Shown: positions 1-6,871 of the stretch, in pieces
Layout of the letters: each line of letters begins with the position of its first letter
How positions within the stretch are numbered: position 1 is the stretch's first letter
Assembly (NCBI GenBank): GCA_040757035.1
Contig: JBFLYM010000019.1
Span: forward strand, 1-17,199
Origin: JAHJBR01 sp040757035
GTDB lineage: Archaea; Micrarchaeota; Micrarchaeia; Anstonellales; Bilamarchaeaceae
Direction of reading: 5' to 3'
DNA length: 17,199 nt
Notes under the pieces: generated by a model
The model's database searches: none
Told to the model about the DNA's origin: nothing
What the model saw: only the letters and a program-made list of their open reading frames with translations
Translations under genes and position numbers: made by a program

Positions 1-56
1 TTTATAAAGCTCATAGTTGTCATATCTTATATGACAATAAAATTTATAAAGCTTAT
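1..56. repeat. Pair of TTTATAAAGC direct repeats, 42 bp apart
   Basis: TTTATAAAGCTCAT (1-14) and TTTATAAAGCTTAT (43-56) differ at one position and are spaced 42 bp, about four helical turns. Each contains the palindromic TATA-like octamer TTTATAAA, so either could be a TATA box for a gene reading leftward out of the window. The 17-37 palindrome sits between them. Confidence 0.35.
17..37. promoter_or_regulatory. Perfect palindrome, candidate operator
   Basis: Two perfect 9-bp arms, TTGTCATAT and ATATGACAA, flank a 3-nt centre (CTT). A half-site copy, AGTTGTCATA, recurs exactly at 97-106 (first copy 15-24). The palindrome lies about 115 bp upstream of the trpE TATA box, so it may serve a divergent gene left of the window rather than trp. 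A dimeric winged-helix repressor would suit such a site, but none is identified. It does not resemble the TGTACA TRP boxes of methanogen TrpY. Confidence 0.4.
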
Positions 57-148
57 GGTCAAAAACGATTGAGGTTTTAGAAGACAGAACTCAATTAGTT
101 GTCATAGTCGATAGGGTAAACTTAGGTGAATTAACATAACCCCGTTGA

Positions 149-156
149 TTTAAATA
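149..156 (+). promoter_or_regulatory. TATA box (TTTAAATA) of the trp operon, leaderless
   Basis: TTTAAATA matches the archaeal box A consensus. Its centre is about 27 nt upstream of the trpE ATG at 180, which places the expected transcription start at or next to that ATG. No Shine-Dalgarno motif precedes the ATG, as expected for a leaderless transcript. The same geometry occurs at scpB and the hydrogenase operon. Confidence 0.65.
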
Positions 157-179
157 GTTTAGTCGCATTTAATAAAAAC

Positions 180-1535
180 ATGATTTACCGAAAATTAAGT
201 ATAACGCTCAATCCATACCAACTTTACCAGCTTATAAATAGAGAGTATGAGTTTTCATTTCTTCTTGAATCGTTAGATGGAGAAGAAAAATTAGCGCGCT
301 TTTCGTTTATTGGTTTTGACCCAAAGAATGTGATAAGCGCAAATAAAAAAATAATCACTATTGATGGCCAAGAGCACGATGCTCAAAATCCAATACGCGC
401 GCTTGCGCACGCAATCTCGAAGAAAAAAATAGAAAAAGAAGGTTTTGCTGGTGGAGCAGTAGGTTATTTTTCTTATGATTATGTGAGAAATTTAGAATCT
501 ATTTCTGAAAAAATAGCCGCCAAATCAGGATTTCCAGATTTTGAATTTGGCATTTTTGATGATTGTATAATTTATGATCATAAAACAAGAGCAGTGTATT
601 ATCTTTCTCACTCAGAAGATAGATTAAGTGAAATAACCTCGCTCGCAAAAGAAGATACGTTATCCAGTCATTTTGAAACAGGAAACGCAAAAGCATCGCT
701 GAATAGAGATCAATTTGAAAAAATCGTTGAAATAGCAAAGGAAAGAATTAGAAATGGCGAAATTTTTCAAGTAGTGCTATCGAGAAAATACACCATACCG
801 TTTGAAGGAAGTCTTATGAAATTTTACAATTATTTAAAACAAACCAATCCTAGTCCGTATATGTTTTTTCTTAATTTTGGCCAAAGAAGCATAGTTGGTT
901 CAAGTCCCGAAAACCTGGTGCGTGTTGAGGGAAGAAAAATAGATAGTTTCGCAACACTAGCTGGCACTATGCCAAGAGGAAAAACACCTCAGGAGGATAG
1001 CGCACTTGAACAGCAGCTTCTTAGTGATGAAAAGGAAAAGGCAGAACATCTCATGCTTGTAGATTTGACTAGAAATGATGTTGGTAAAGTCGCTGCTGTT
1101 GGTTCTGTTTCTGTGCCAGAATTGATGTGCGTGCATAAGTACAAATATGTTCAGCACTTAAGTTCCCATATTGAAGGAATGCTTGCAGATGGAAAAGATT
1201 GTTTTGATGTGTTTGATGCACTTTTCCCTGCCGGAACGCTTACAGGAGCACCAAAAGTGCGTGCAATGGAAATCATTGAAGAGCTTGAAAAAGACAGACG
1301 CGGACCATACGGCGGCGCAGTGGGTTATTTTTCTTTTAATGGTAATTGCGATTTCGGAATAACAATACGAACATTGGTGGCGTTAAGAAAAAAAGCGTTT
1401 GTTCAGGCTGGTGCTGGAATAGTTTATGATTCTATACCAGCACGCGAATATGACGAAACAGAACATAAAATGCGCGCGCTTATGCGGTCATTAGAGATAA
1501 GTACAAACATCAAAGCGCGAACATCAGAAGAATGA
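180..1535 (+). CDS. trpE: Anthranilate synthase component I (TrpE)
   Basis: It converts chorismate to anthranilate using ammonia supplied by TrpG, the first committed step of tryptophan synthesis, in the cytosol. At 451 aa it has the usual family length. Visible family motifs are GSSPENLV near residue 240, LVDLTRND near 292-299, AGTLTGAPK near 351-359 and GPYGGAVGYFS shortly after; together they form the chorismate-binding domain. The N-terminal LLES motif at residues 28-31 is the classic tryptophan-binding element, so feedback inhibition by tryptophan is likely. The start at 180 is supported by the TATA box 27 nt upstream and the lack of any ribosome binding site. The stop is 15 nt before trpG, in one operon. 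Aminodeoxychorismate synthase is the main alternative; the trpGDC neighbours make TrpE much more likely. Confidence 0.96.
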   Translation: MIYRKLSITLNPYQLYQLINREYEFSFLLESLDGEEKLARFSFIGFDPKNVISANKKIITIDGQEHDAQNPIRALAHAISKKKIEKEGFAGGAVGYFSYDYVRNLESISEKIAAKSGFPDFEFGIFDDCIIYDHKTRAVYYLSHSEDRLSEITSLAKEDTLSSHFETGNAKASLNRDQFEKIVEIAKERIRNGEIFQVVLSRKYTIPFEGSLMKFYNYLKQTNPSPYMFFLNFGQRSIVGSSPENLVRVEGRKIDSFATLAGTMPRGKTPQEDSALEQQLLSDEKEKAEHLMLVDLTRNDVGKVAAVGSVSVPELMCVHKYKYVQHLSSHIEGMLADGKDCFDVFDALFPAGTLTGAPKVRAMEIIEELEKDRRGPYGGAVGYFSFNGNCDFGITIRTLVALRKKAFVQAGAGIVYDSIPAREYDETEHKMRALMRSLEISTNIKARTSEE

Positions 1536-1550
1536 TTTTAAGATGGTTTT

Positions 1551-2216
1551 ATGATCCTGATAATAGATAACTACGACTCGTTTGTGTATAATCTTTTCCA
1601 AAGTTTCGCTTCTTTGGGCCATGAAGTAAGGGTGATTAGGAATGATAAAATAACAATTCAAGAAATACGCGCGCTTTCGCCGGAATATATTGTATTTTCC
1701 CCAGGTCCCGGAACTCCTGAAAATAAAAAAGATTTTGGAGTATGTGCAAATGTACTTGATATGCTTACGCAAAGCGAAAAAAACGAAAGAAGTGAAAAAA
1801 ATGAGAGAAATAAAAAAAGTGAAAGAGATGAAAGGACAAAAATGTCTGTAAGCCAAACAGTTCCGGTTACATCTATACCTCTTCTCGGTGTATGCTTGGG
1901 GCATCAGGGAATTATACATTATTTTGGTGGAAAAATTGTCAAAGGTACTCCAATGCACGGAAAAACAAGCCAGATAGAACATAATGATATCGGGATTTTC
2001 AAAGGAGTAGCGAATCCATTTAGAGCGATGCGCTATCATTCACTTATTGGAACAGAAATTCCAGACTGTCTTACAGTAACCGCAAAAAGTAAAAATGATA
2101 ATATAGTAATGGCAGTACAACACAAAACATTGCCAATATATGGTGTGCAATTTCATCCCGAGAGTATAATGACAGAGGATGGGATGAAAATTTTAGAAAA
2201 TTTCCTTGAGTTGTAA
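1551..2216 (+). CDS. trpG: Anthranilate synthase component II, glutamine amidotransferase (TrpG)
   Basis: It hydrolyses glutamine and channels ammonia to TrpE. The class I amidotransferase fold is clear: an N-terminal DNYDSFVYNL strand, PGPGTP near residues 50-55, the nucleophile elbow GVCLGHQ with catalytic Cys115, and GVQFHPES with His202 and Glu204 completing the triad. Residues 75-92 are unusual: a charged tandem repeat (SEKNER, SEKNER, NKKSER, then DERTK) encoded by three 18-nt units, inserted just before the strand leading to Cys115. The family normally has a short loop there, so the protein (221 aa) is about 25 residues longer than usual. All catalytic residues are intact, so it should be active. 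The stop overlaps the upstream region of trpD. The gene lies 15 nt after trpE. Confidence 0.95.
   Translation: MILIIDNYDSFVYNLFQSFASLGHEVRVIRNDKITIQEIRALSPEYIVFSPGPGTPENKKDFGVCANVLDMLTQSEKNERSEKNERNKKSERDERTKMSVSQTVPVTSIPLLGVCLGHQGIIHYFGGKIVKGTPMHGKTSQIEHNDIGIFKGVANPFRAMRYHSLIGTEIPDCLTVTAKSKNDNIVMAVQHKTLPIYGVQFHPESIMTEDGMKILENFLEL
1773..1826 (+). repeat. In-frame 18-nt tandem repeat inside trpG
   Basis: Three consecutive 18-nt units encode SEKNER, SEKNER and NKKSER, followed by a partial fourth unit (DERTK). The DNA units differ mostly at silent or similar positions, so the expansion is old enough to have drifted. It adds a lysine/glutamate/arginine-rich loop to the amidotransferase. Confidence 0.75.
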
Positions 2217-2241
2217 TTTTTACAGAAAAAAAGATGGGAAA

Positions 2242-3228
2242 ATGAAGGATATATTGGAAAAACTTATAAAAAAGGAAAATTTAACCGCATTTGAATCCGA
2301 GACAATAATGAACCAAATGATGGAAGGTACATGCAGTGCTGCACAAACAGCAGGTTTTCTTATTGCGCTTGCGATGAAAGGTGAAAGCATTGAAGAAATA
2401 GCCGCATTGGCCAGGGCGATGCGTGCGCATGCGGTTCAAATTCATCCAAATATTAGGCCGCTTATAGACACATGCGGAACAGGAGGAGATTGTTCCAACA
2501 CATTCAATATTTCAACAACCGCTGCATTTATAGCTGCTGGCGCAGGCGTTGCAATAGCAAAGCATGGCAACAGAGCGGTTTCTGGAAAGTGCGGTTCTGC
2601 CGATGTGCTTGAGCAGTTGGGAGTGAAAATGCTGTCACCCGAAAGAACCGAAAAATGTATTGAAAAAATAGGTATTGGTTTTATGTTTGCGCCGTTGTTC
2701 CATCCTGCAATGAAAAATGTTGCGCCAATAAGACGCGAGCTTGGTGTGAGAACGGTTTTTAACATACTTGGACCTCTAACAAATCCTGCGGACGCAAATG
2801 CTCAGGTTTTAGGAGTGTATGATCCAAATTTAACCGAAACAATAGCAGAAGTTTTGCGAATACTCGGTACAGAACGCGCGCTTGTTGTACACTCAGAAGG
2901 TATGGATGAAATCGGACTTGGGAAAACAAAAATTTCAGAATTAAAAAACAAAATTGTGCGGACTTATTATATTGAAGCACTTGACTTTGGTATAACAAAA
3001 CAAGATATACCGATTGTAAATTTCAAAGAAGAAAGCGCCGCGGTGTTACTTGATGTGCTTAAAGGAGTTAAAGGGGCGGCATATGACATCGCGCTAATGA
3101 ACGCGGCAGCAGTAATCTATGTTGGAAATAAGTCAGAGTCAATCGCTCATGGTTTAAGGTTGGCGCGCGCATCTGTTGAAACAGGAGCAGCAATGGAAAA
3201 ATTAAACGCGCTAAGGAAATTTGAATAA
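2242..3228 (+). CDS. trpD: Anthranilate phosphoribosyltransferase (TrpD)
   Basis: It transfers phosphoribosyl from PRPP to anthranilate, the second tryptophan-specific step. Diagnostic motifs are the PRPP loop CGTGGD at residues 78-83, KHGNRAVS at 107-114, and further on the anthranilate-side segment NVAPIRRELGVRT and NILGPLTNP. The first ATG (2242) gives 328 aa, close to the family norm, and begins right at the N-terminal helix (MKDILEKLIKKE). An in-frame TTG at 2206 would add 12 residues unlike the family and overlap trpG, so I prefer 2242. The gene sits 25 nt after the trpG stop, in the same operon. No fusion to trpG or trpC is present, unlike many bacterial arrangements. Confidence 0.95.
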   Translation: MKDILEKLIKKENLTAFESETIMNQMMEGTCSAAQTAGFLIALAMKGESIEEIAALARAMRAHAVQIHPNIRPLIDTCGTGGDCSNTFNISTTAAFIAAGAGVAIAKHGNRAVSGKCGSADVLEQLGVKMLSPERTEKCIEKIGIGFMFAPLFHPAMKNVAPIRRELGVRTVFNILGPLTNPADANAQVLGVYDPNLTETIAEVLRILGTERALVVHSEGMDEIGLGKTKISELKNKIVRTYYIEALDFGITKQDIPIVNFKEESAAVLLDVLKGVKGAAYDIALMNAAAVIYVGNKSESIAHGLRLARASVETGAAMEKLNALRKFE

Positions 3229-3321
3229 TTGAATAAGCAATATCTAATTTGGTAATATAAAACAGCTGGTGGGATTATCGCAGATATTCTTGATAAGTTT
3301 ATAGAAAAAACAGAACAAACT

Positions 3322-4095
3322 TTGAGTGAAGGTTATTACAACGACTTTATAAAAAAATATACCGAAGAAAGGCTATCGCTCGAAAGACTATCGCTTTTGG
3401 AAACGCTTAAACGCAATAAAAAATGCAATGGATTTACGCTTATCTGCGAAATAAAGCACGCGTCGCCATCAGGAGAATACAAATATAAAAAGATAGATGT
3501 TGAAAATGCGGCAAAAATATTTAAGAATAGCGGTGCGGATGCGATTTCTGTTGTTGTTGAACCAAAAATATTTCGCGGAAAAATAGAAAATATAGGTATG
3601 GCGAAAAAAGCAGGATTGCCAGTGCTTTTTAAAGATTTTGTTATTTCAGAAAAACAAATAATCGCAGCGCGAAATGCCGGTGCGGATGCGATACTTCTTG
3701 TAATGAAAGTAATCCAAAGACTTAATCTTAATTTAGAAAAATTGATTGATATCGCTCATCAGAACAAATTAGAAGTTTTGCTTGAGAGCTACGATGGAAC
3801 AGAACTAAAGGCCGCAATGAAGACCAAAGCCGATATCCTTGGAATAAATAACAGGGATTTACGAACTCTTACCGTTGATATTGAAAGAACAAAACGCGCA
3901 ATAGATGAACTAGGAACAAGCGGACTTGATAGACCGCTCATAAGCGAAAGCGGAATAAAAACCGCTTTTGATATAAAATTTGTGAAAAATGCTGGAGCAA
4001 GTGGCGCGCTTGTAGGAACGGCAATATGGACCGCTAAGGACATAAAAGAAAAAATTGCGGAATTGAAATGCCTAAAGCCGAAATGTTCAAAATAA
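3322..4095 (+). CDS. trpC: Indole-3-glycerol phosphate synthase (TrpC)
   Basis: It closes carboxyphenylaminodeoxyribulose phosphate to indole-3-glycerol phosphate on a TIM barrel. Family motifs are present in order: EIKHASPSG (catalytic Lys, near residue 45), LFKDF, LLVMKVI, LLES, GINNRDL and ISESGIK, then a glycine phosphate-binding loop ALVGTAIW. The given start is a TTG with no good ribosome binding site. The open frame continues upstream to 3256 and encodes ADILDKFIEKTEQTL, which resembles the normal TrpC N-terminal helix. That stretch has no ATG, GTG or TTG, so the real start is probably a rare ATC or ATT codon (3277 or 3286) behind GGTGG at 3268-3272, or a base is wrong. The gene ends 2 nt from convergent hydG. 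It is the last trp gene in the window. Confidence 0.93.
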   Translation: MSEGYYNDFIKKYTEERLSLERLSLLETLKRNKKCNGFTLICEIKHASPSGEYKYKKIDVENAAKIFKNSGADAISVVVEPKIFRGKIENIGMAKKAGLPVLFKDFVISEKQIIAARNAGADAILLVMKVIQRLNLNLEKLIDIAHQNKLEVLLESYDGTELKAAMKTKADILGINNRDLRTLTVDIERTKRAIDELGTSGLDRPLISESGIKTAFDIKFVKNAGASGALVGTAIWTAKDIKEKIAELKCLKPKCSK

Positions 4096-4097
4096 CG

Positions 4098-5471
4098 TTA
4101 GAAGTATATGTCCCGCTCTCCTTTTTCCAGTCTAATCAATCTATCGTGTACCGTTTTCCTCTTGCTTTTTGTAATTTCGCACAGTTCTTTTTTTATGAAC
4201 GCTTCTCCTTTCTTTCGTAGCTCTGGCGATGCGTAATCCAATAAATATTCCTTGAACGTAAGAATGCAATTTGGGGTGCAAAAATTTCTTATCGCACCTG
4301 GTTTGGCTAATTTCATAAAATCTTCCCCAGTGCGTCCAACTCTATAACATGCTGTACAAAAAGATGGATAGAAACCGTTATCAAGGATGTCCGAAACTAT
4401 TTGTGCGAGCGTTCGCTCATCGGAAACAGAAAATTGCGCCAATTCTTTCTTTCTTAATGCATAACCGCCTGGATTTGTTTTTGAGCCAGCGGAAATTTGC
4501 GAAATTCCTAGCCTAAAAATTTCATCGCGATAGGGAGGTTTTTCTCGCGTAGATAAAATCATTCCGGTATATGGAACCGCCATGCGTAAAACCGCGACGA
4601 TCTTTTTGAAATCAGTATCGCTTACTGCGTAAGGAGGACTGAGTGAAATTGGTGCGCCTTGTGCTGGTTCTATGCGCGGAACAGAGATGGTATGCGGTCC
4701 TGTTCCATATTTTTTTTCCAGATAATTCGCGTGCGCGAGCAATGCGAGTACTTCAAACCTAAAATCATATAGCCCAAAAAGCGCCCCTATTCCTATATCA
4801 TCAATCTCTGCTTGCTGTGCGCGGTCTATTGCAGACAATCTATAATTGTAATCGCTTTTCGGGCCAGAAGGATGCATTTTTTTGTATGTTTTGCGGTGAT
4901 AAGTTTCCTGAAAAAGCTGATATGTGCCTATTCCAGCATTTTTCAATCGCTTGAAATTCGCAACCGAAAGCGGCGCAACGTTTATGTTTACCCTCCGAAT
5001 CTCACCGTTCTTATATTTCGTATTGTAAACAATCCGTATTGCATTTTCCAAATATGAAATATCAGACGAAATAGGATGTTCACCAGCGACAAGAAGAAGG
5101 CGCTTATGTCCTTGGCGTACAAGCGCAAGCGTTTCATTCCGTATTTCATCCTCACCGAGCACCTTTCTCCTCAGGTTTTTGTTTGAAGAGCGGAAACCGC
5201 AGTAAAGACAGTCATTAACGCACAAGTTCGTCAGATAAAGCGGTGCGAAAAAAACTAATCTTTTCCCATAAATCCGTTCCTTTATCTTTCTTGCGACATA
5301 AAACATTTTTTCTATAAGCCGTGGATTTTTTGTATTTAGAAGAATTACCGCCTCTTTTTGCGAAAGTCCTTTCATCTTGAGCGATTTGAAAATTATTGAT
5401 TGTGTTTTTGAATTATCCGCCGTGAGCGAAAGCATCTCTTCTATTTTGTTTTCGTTTATGATGTTTTTCAT
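4098..5471 (-). CDS. hydG: HydG, radical SAM tyrosine lyase of hydrogenase maturation
   Basis: HydG cleaves tyrosine to p-cresol and a dehydroglycine fragment that becomes CO and cyanide on an iron synthon for the [FeFe] H-cluster. The SAM cluster motif CX3CX2C is Cys84, Cys88, Cys91 (LCVNDCLYC). The C-terminal auxiliary cluster motif CX2CX22C, which separates HydG from the thiamine enzyme ThiH, is exact: Cys372, Cys375, Cys398, followed by LTFKEYLLDYA. His260 in GPHTISVPRIEP matches the histidine that holds the extra (dangler) iron. Length (457 aa) is normal. It should therefore make CO and cyanide, not thiazole precursor. Upstream lie a T-run at 5501-5507 (minus strand) and a weak AGGG before the ATG. 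No [FeFe] hydrogenase is nearby; the hydrogenase in this window is [NiFe]. Confidence 0.92.
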   Translation of the reverse strand: MKNIINENKIEEMLSLTADNSKTQSIIFKSLKMKGLSQKEAVILLNTKNPRLIEKMFYVARKIKERIYGKRLVFFAPLYLTNLCVNDCLYCGFRSSNKNLRRKVLGEDEIRNETLALVRQGHKRLLLVAGEHPISSDISYLENAIRIVYNTKYKNGEIRRVNINVAPLSVANFKRLKNAGIGTYQLFQETYHRKTYKKMHPSGPKSDYNYRLSAIDRAQQAEIDDIGIGALFGLYDFRFEVLALLAHANYLEKKYGTGPHTISVPRIEPAQGAPISLSPPYAVSDTDFKKIVAVLRMAVPYTGMILSTREKPPYRDEIFRLGISQISAGSKTNPGGYALRKKELAQFSVSDERTLAQIVSDILDNGFYPSFCTACYRVGRTGEDFMKLAKPGAIRNFCTPNCILTFKEYLLDYASPELRKKGEAFIKKELCEITKSKRKTVHDRLIRLEKGERDIYF

Positions 5472-5500
5472 TTATATACCCTGTTCGTTTTAATACGTCT

Positions 5501-5507
5501 AAAAAAA
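5501..5507 (-). terminator. T7 run, possible terminator of the arrestin-like gene
   Basis: On the minus strand a run of seven T lies about 70 nt past the stop of the 5576-6034 gene and before the hydG start. Archaeal termination typically uses such U-tracts. A short inverted repeat (AACCT 5554-5558 / AGGTT 5566-5570) precedes it but is not adjacent. If it works, hydG has its own promoter. Confidence 0.3.
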
Positions 5508-5575
5508 TAGTGGAAAGGTTTGCGGTCATTTGAAGCATTTTGGACACGCAACTAACCTTAGTCCTAGGTTGTCGA

Positions 5576-6034
5576 CTAAAGTCCTGCCACGAAAATATCA
5601 TGCGTTGCATTTATGTCAAGTGCAAATGGAATGTTTATTTTTACATGCAGTTTCCAAATGTTGATTTTATTATCGTGTCCAAACTCTATACTAGTAGGCA
5701 CCGCATTTCGAGGAATCGCAAACATTATCCTAAACTCGTTTTTTTGATAATTACCAGCACCGGCAATTTTCTTCTCTTCGTTGTAAATCATTTTCTCAGT
5801 TATTACTTCTGTTTGAGTGAATGGTACTTCGGTATAGAGCCCAAGATTTTTTCTTTCTTCAATTTCTGAATGCGGAATATGGCGGGTGTGTATTGTCTTC
5901 TTTTTTTCCATACACATCAATTTGGCGTATATTCCATTTGCTTTCACCGTATTGTCTAAATCAAACTGAATTGTTGCTTCAAGTTCATCACCGGCATTGT
6001 ATTCGCTTTTGTTTAGAAAAATAGAAATTGGCAT
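5576..6034 (-). CDS. Arrestin-fold-like small protein, function unknown
   Basis: This 152-aa product is predicted to be soluble, with no signal peptide or membrane segment. The opening IFLNKSEYNAGDELEATIQF, the alternating hydrophobic strands, and the closing pattern of a tryptophan strand (INIWKLHVKINIP) then ALDINATHDIFV resemble the arrestin N-terminal domain and Spo0M-type proteins, an immunoglobulin-like beta sandwich. The fold assignment is a pattern judgement only; no catalytic residues are visible and no role is assigned. It lies upstream of hydG on the same strand with a 104-nt gap, so co-transcription is possible but not shown. The ATG at 6034 is the natural start, since the first strand begins at residue 2. 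Confidence 0.6.
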   Translation of the reverse strand: MPISIFLNKSEYNAGDELEATIQFDLDNTVKANGIYAKLMCMEKKKTIHTRHIPHSEIEERKNLGLYTEVPFTQTEVITEKMIYNEEKKIAGAGNYQKNEFRIMFAIPRNAVPTSIEFGHDNKINIWKLHVKINIPFALDINATHDIFVAGL

Positions 6035-6127
6035 AAAGCTAATCTATGCAAAGTTTATAATAATCTTTTGTTTCTCTTTTTGTCCCTTTTGGTGTTTTGT
6101 CTTTCCAGACCGATTTCCTAAAAACTT

Positions 6128-6152
6128 GAATTTGCGAAATTTCGGTAAGTAA
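6128..6152. repeat. 25-bp direct repeat, left copy, bounding the AbiE cassette
   Basis: It matches 7788-7812 at 24 of 25 positions; the mismatch is G at 6144 against T at 7804. Sequence outside the repeat differs between the copies. The repeat contains a 13-bp palindrome, AATTT-GCG-AAATT. The two copies bracket exactly the toxin-antitoxin pair, as expected for a target-site duplication, an attachment site pair, or a recombination scar. Confidence 0.8.
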
Positions 6153-6197
6153 AAGATCCTTTTAGTTAACTTTATAACTCTCAAATCATACAAACAT

Positions 6198-6205
6198 TTA
6201 TATAT
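6198..6205 (+). promoter_or_regulatory. TATA box (TTTATATA) of the abiEi-abiEii operon
   Basis: TTTATATA is a consensus archaeal box A, centred about 40 nt before the ATG at 6242. It predicts a short leader carrying the GTGAT Shine-Dalgarno at 6232-6236, five bases before the ATG. Confidence 0.6.
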
Positions 6206-6224
6206 TAGAATGTTCTATATATTA
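6204..6224. promoter_or_regulatory. Inverted repeat over the antitoxin promoter, candidate AbiEi operator
   Basis: TAGAA-TG-TTCTA (6206-6217) is a perfect inverted repeat flanked by further ATAT/ATAT symmetry. It sits between the TATA box and the expected transcription start. AbiEi antitoxins are known to bind inverted repeats in their own promoters, so autorepression is a natural reading. Binding is inferred. Confidence 0.4.
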
Positions 6225-6241
6225 AAACAATGTGATATAAA

Positions 6242-6871
6242 ATGTCTATCAAACTATTGATTAAAAAATTGAACATAACAGATGAAAAGTTCATAATCAG
6301 CGATTTGTTCAGGGAGTACTGCAAAAAACTCAATATTGAATACTACGGAGCGATAAGGTACCTGATTACACACAAATACGTTTACAGAATATTGCGAGGT
6401 ATATTTTACAAACCAGGTTTTGAAGAAAGAAAACTTAAGAAAATTGATATTGACTATAAGAAAGCGATAGCTGAAGCACTAAAAATAAAAAAAATCAGAA
6501 ATTGGTATTTTGGACTGGAGTCTGCACTAAAACTCAATAATATAACTCACGAATATTTTGCAACGGACTTTTTGATAAGTGATACATTGTTCAGAGCGAA
6601 TACAATAACCATTCTTGGCCATGAAATTAGGTTTATAAAAATAAAAAAAGACTTATGCAAATTCGGGGTTAAAGAAAAGGAACTACGATTCTCTGATCTA
6701 GAAAAAACAGTATTGGATATTATCTATCTCTCCAGATATGATAATCTAAGCGATATAGAAATTAAAAATAAAATAACAAATCTGCTTGGATACTGCTCTA
6801 AGAATAAGTTGCTAAAATATTCTAAAAAGTATAATCAAAAAGTATATTCTTTTGTAAAGGAGATCTCATGA
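6242..6871 (+). CDS. abiEi: AbiEi-like antitoxin of a type IV toxin-antitoxin pair
   Basis: This 209-aa product has an N-terminal winged-helix region (about residues 10-60, ending RILRGIFYKPG, typical of the AbiEi wing), followed by a lysine-rich alpha/beta domain. The family represses its own operon and counteracts the AbiEii nucleotidyltransferase without binding it tightly (type IV). The identification rests on this layout and on the unmistakable AbiEii partner, whose ATG overlaps its stop by 4 nt (ATGA). GTGAT lies five bases upstream of the start. Composition differs from the surrounding genes: I find no GCGC in the whole cassette, while neighbours are rich in it. Together with the flanking repeats this suggests horizontal gain. 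It may act in phage defence or simply in maintenance. Confidence 0.78.
   Translation: MSIKLLIKKLNITDEKFIISDLFREYCKKLNIEYYGAIRYLITHKYVYRILRGIFYKPGFEERKLKKIDIDYKKAIAEALKIKKIRNWYFGLESALKLNNITHEYFATDFLISDTLFRANTITILGHEIRFIKIKKDLCKFGVKEKELRFSDLEKTVLDIIYLSRYDNLSDIEIKNKITNLLGYCSKNKLLKYSKKYNQKVYSFVKEIS

Noticed and set aside
1524..2039. 171-codon minus-strand open frame opposite trpG
   Set aside because: It lies antisense to a strongly conserved gene and has no recognisable domain; a shadow of A/T-rich codons.
2206..2241. TTG start extending TrpD by 12 residues
   Set aside because: The extension overlaps the trpG stop and is unlike TrpD N-termini; ATG 2242 begins at the conserved first helix.
4098..5471. 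Annotation of this radical SAM protein as thiamine enzyme ThiH
   Set aside because: The C-terminal CX2CX22C motif and the LTFKEYLLDYA block are HydG features absent from ThiH, and there are no thiamine genes nearby.
5472..5575. Possible small RNA or tRNA in the spacer before hydG
   Set aside because: There are short inverted repeats but no cloverleaf, no C/D box pair and no conserved tRNA signature.
6128..6152. Interpreting the 25-bp repeats as a CRISPR
   Set aside because: Only two copies exist, 1.66 kb apart, enclosing genes rather than spacers.
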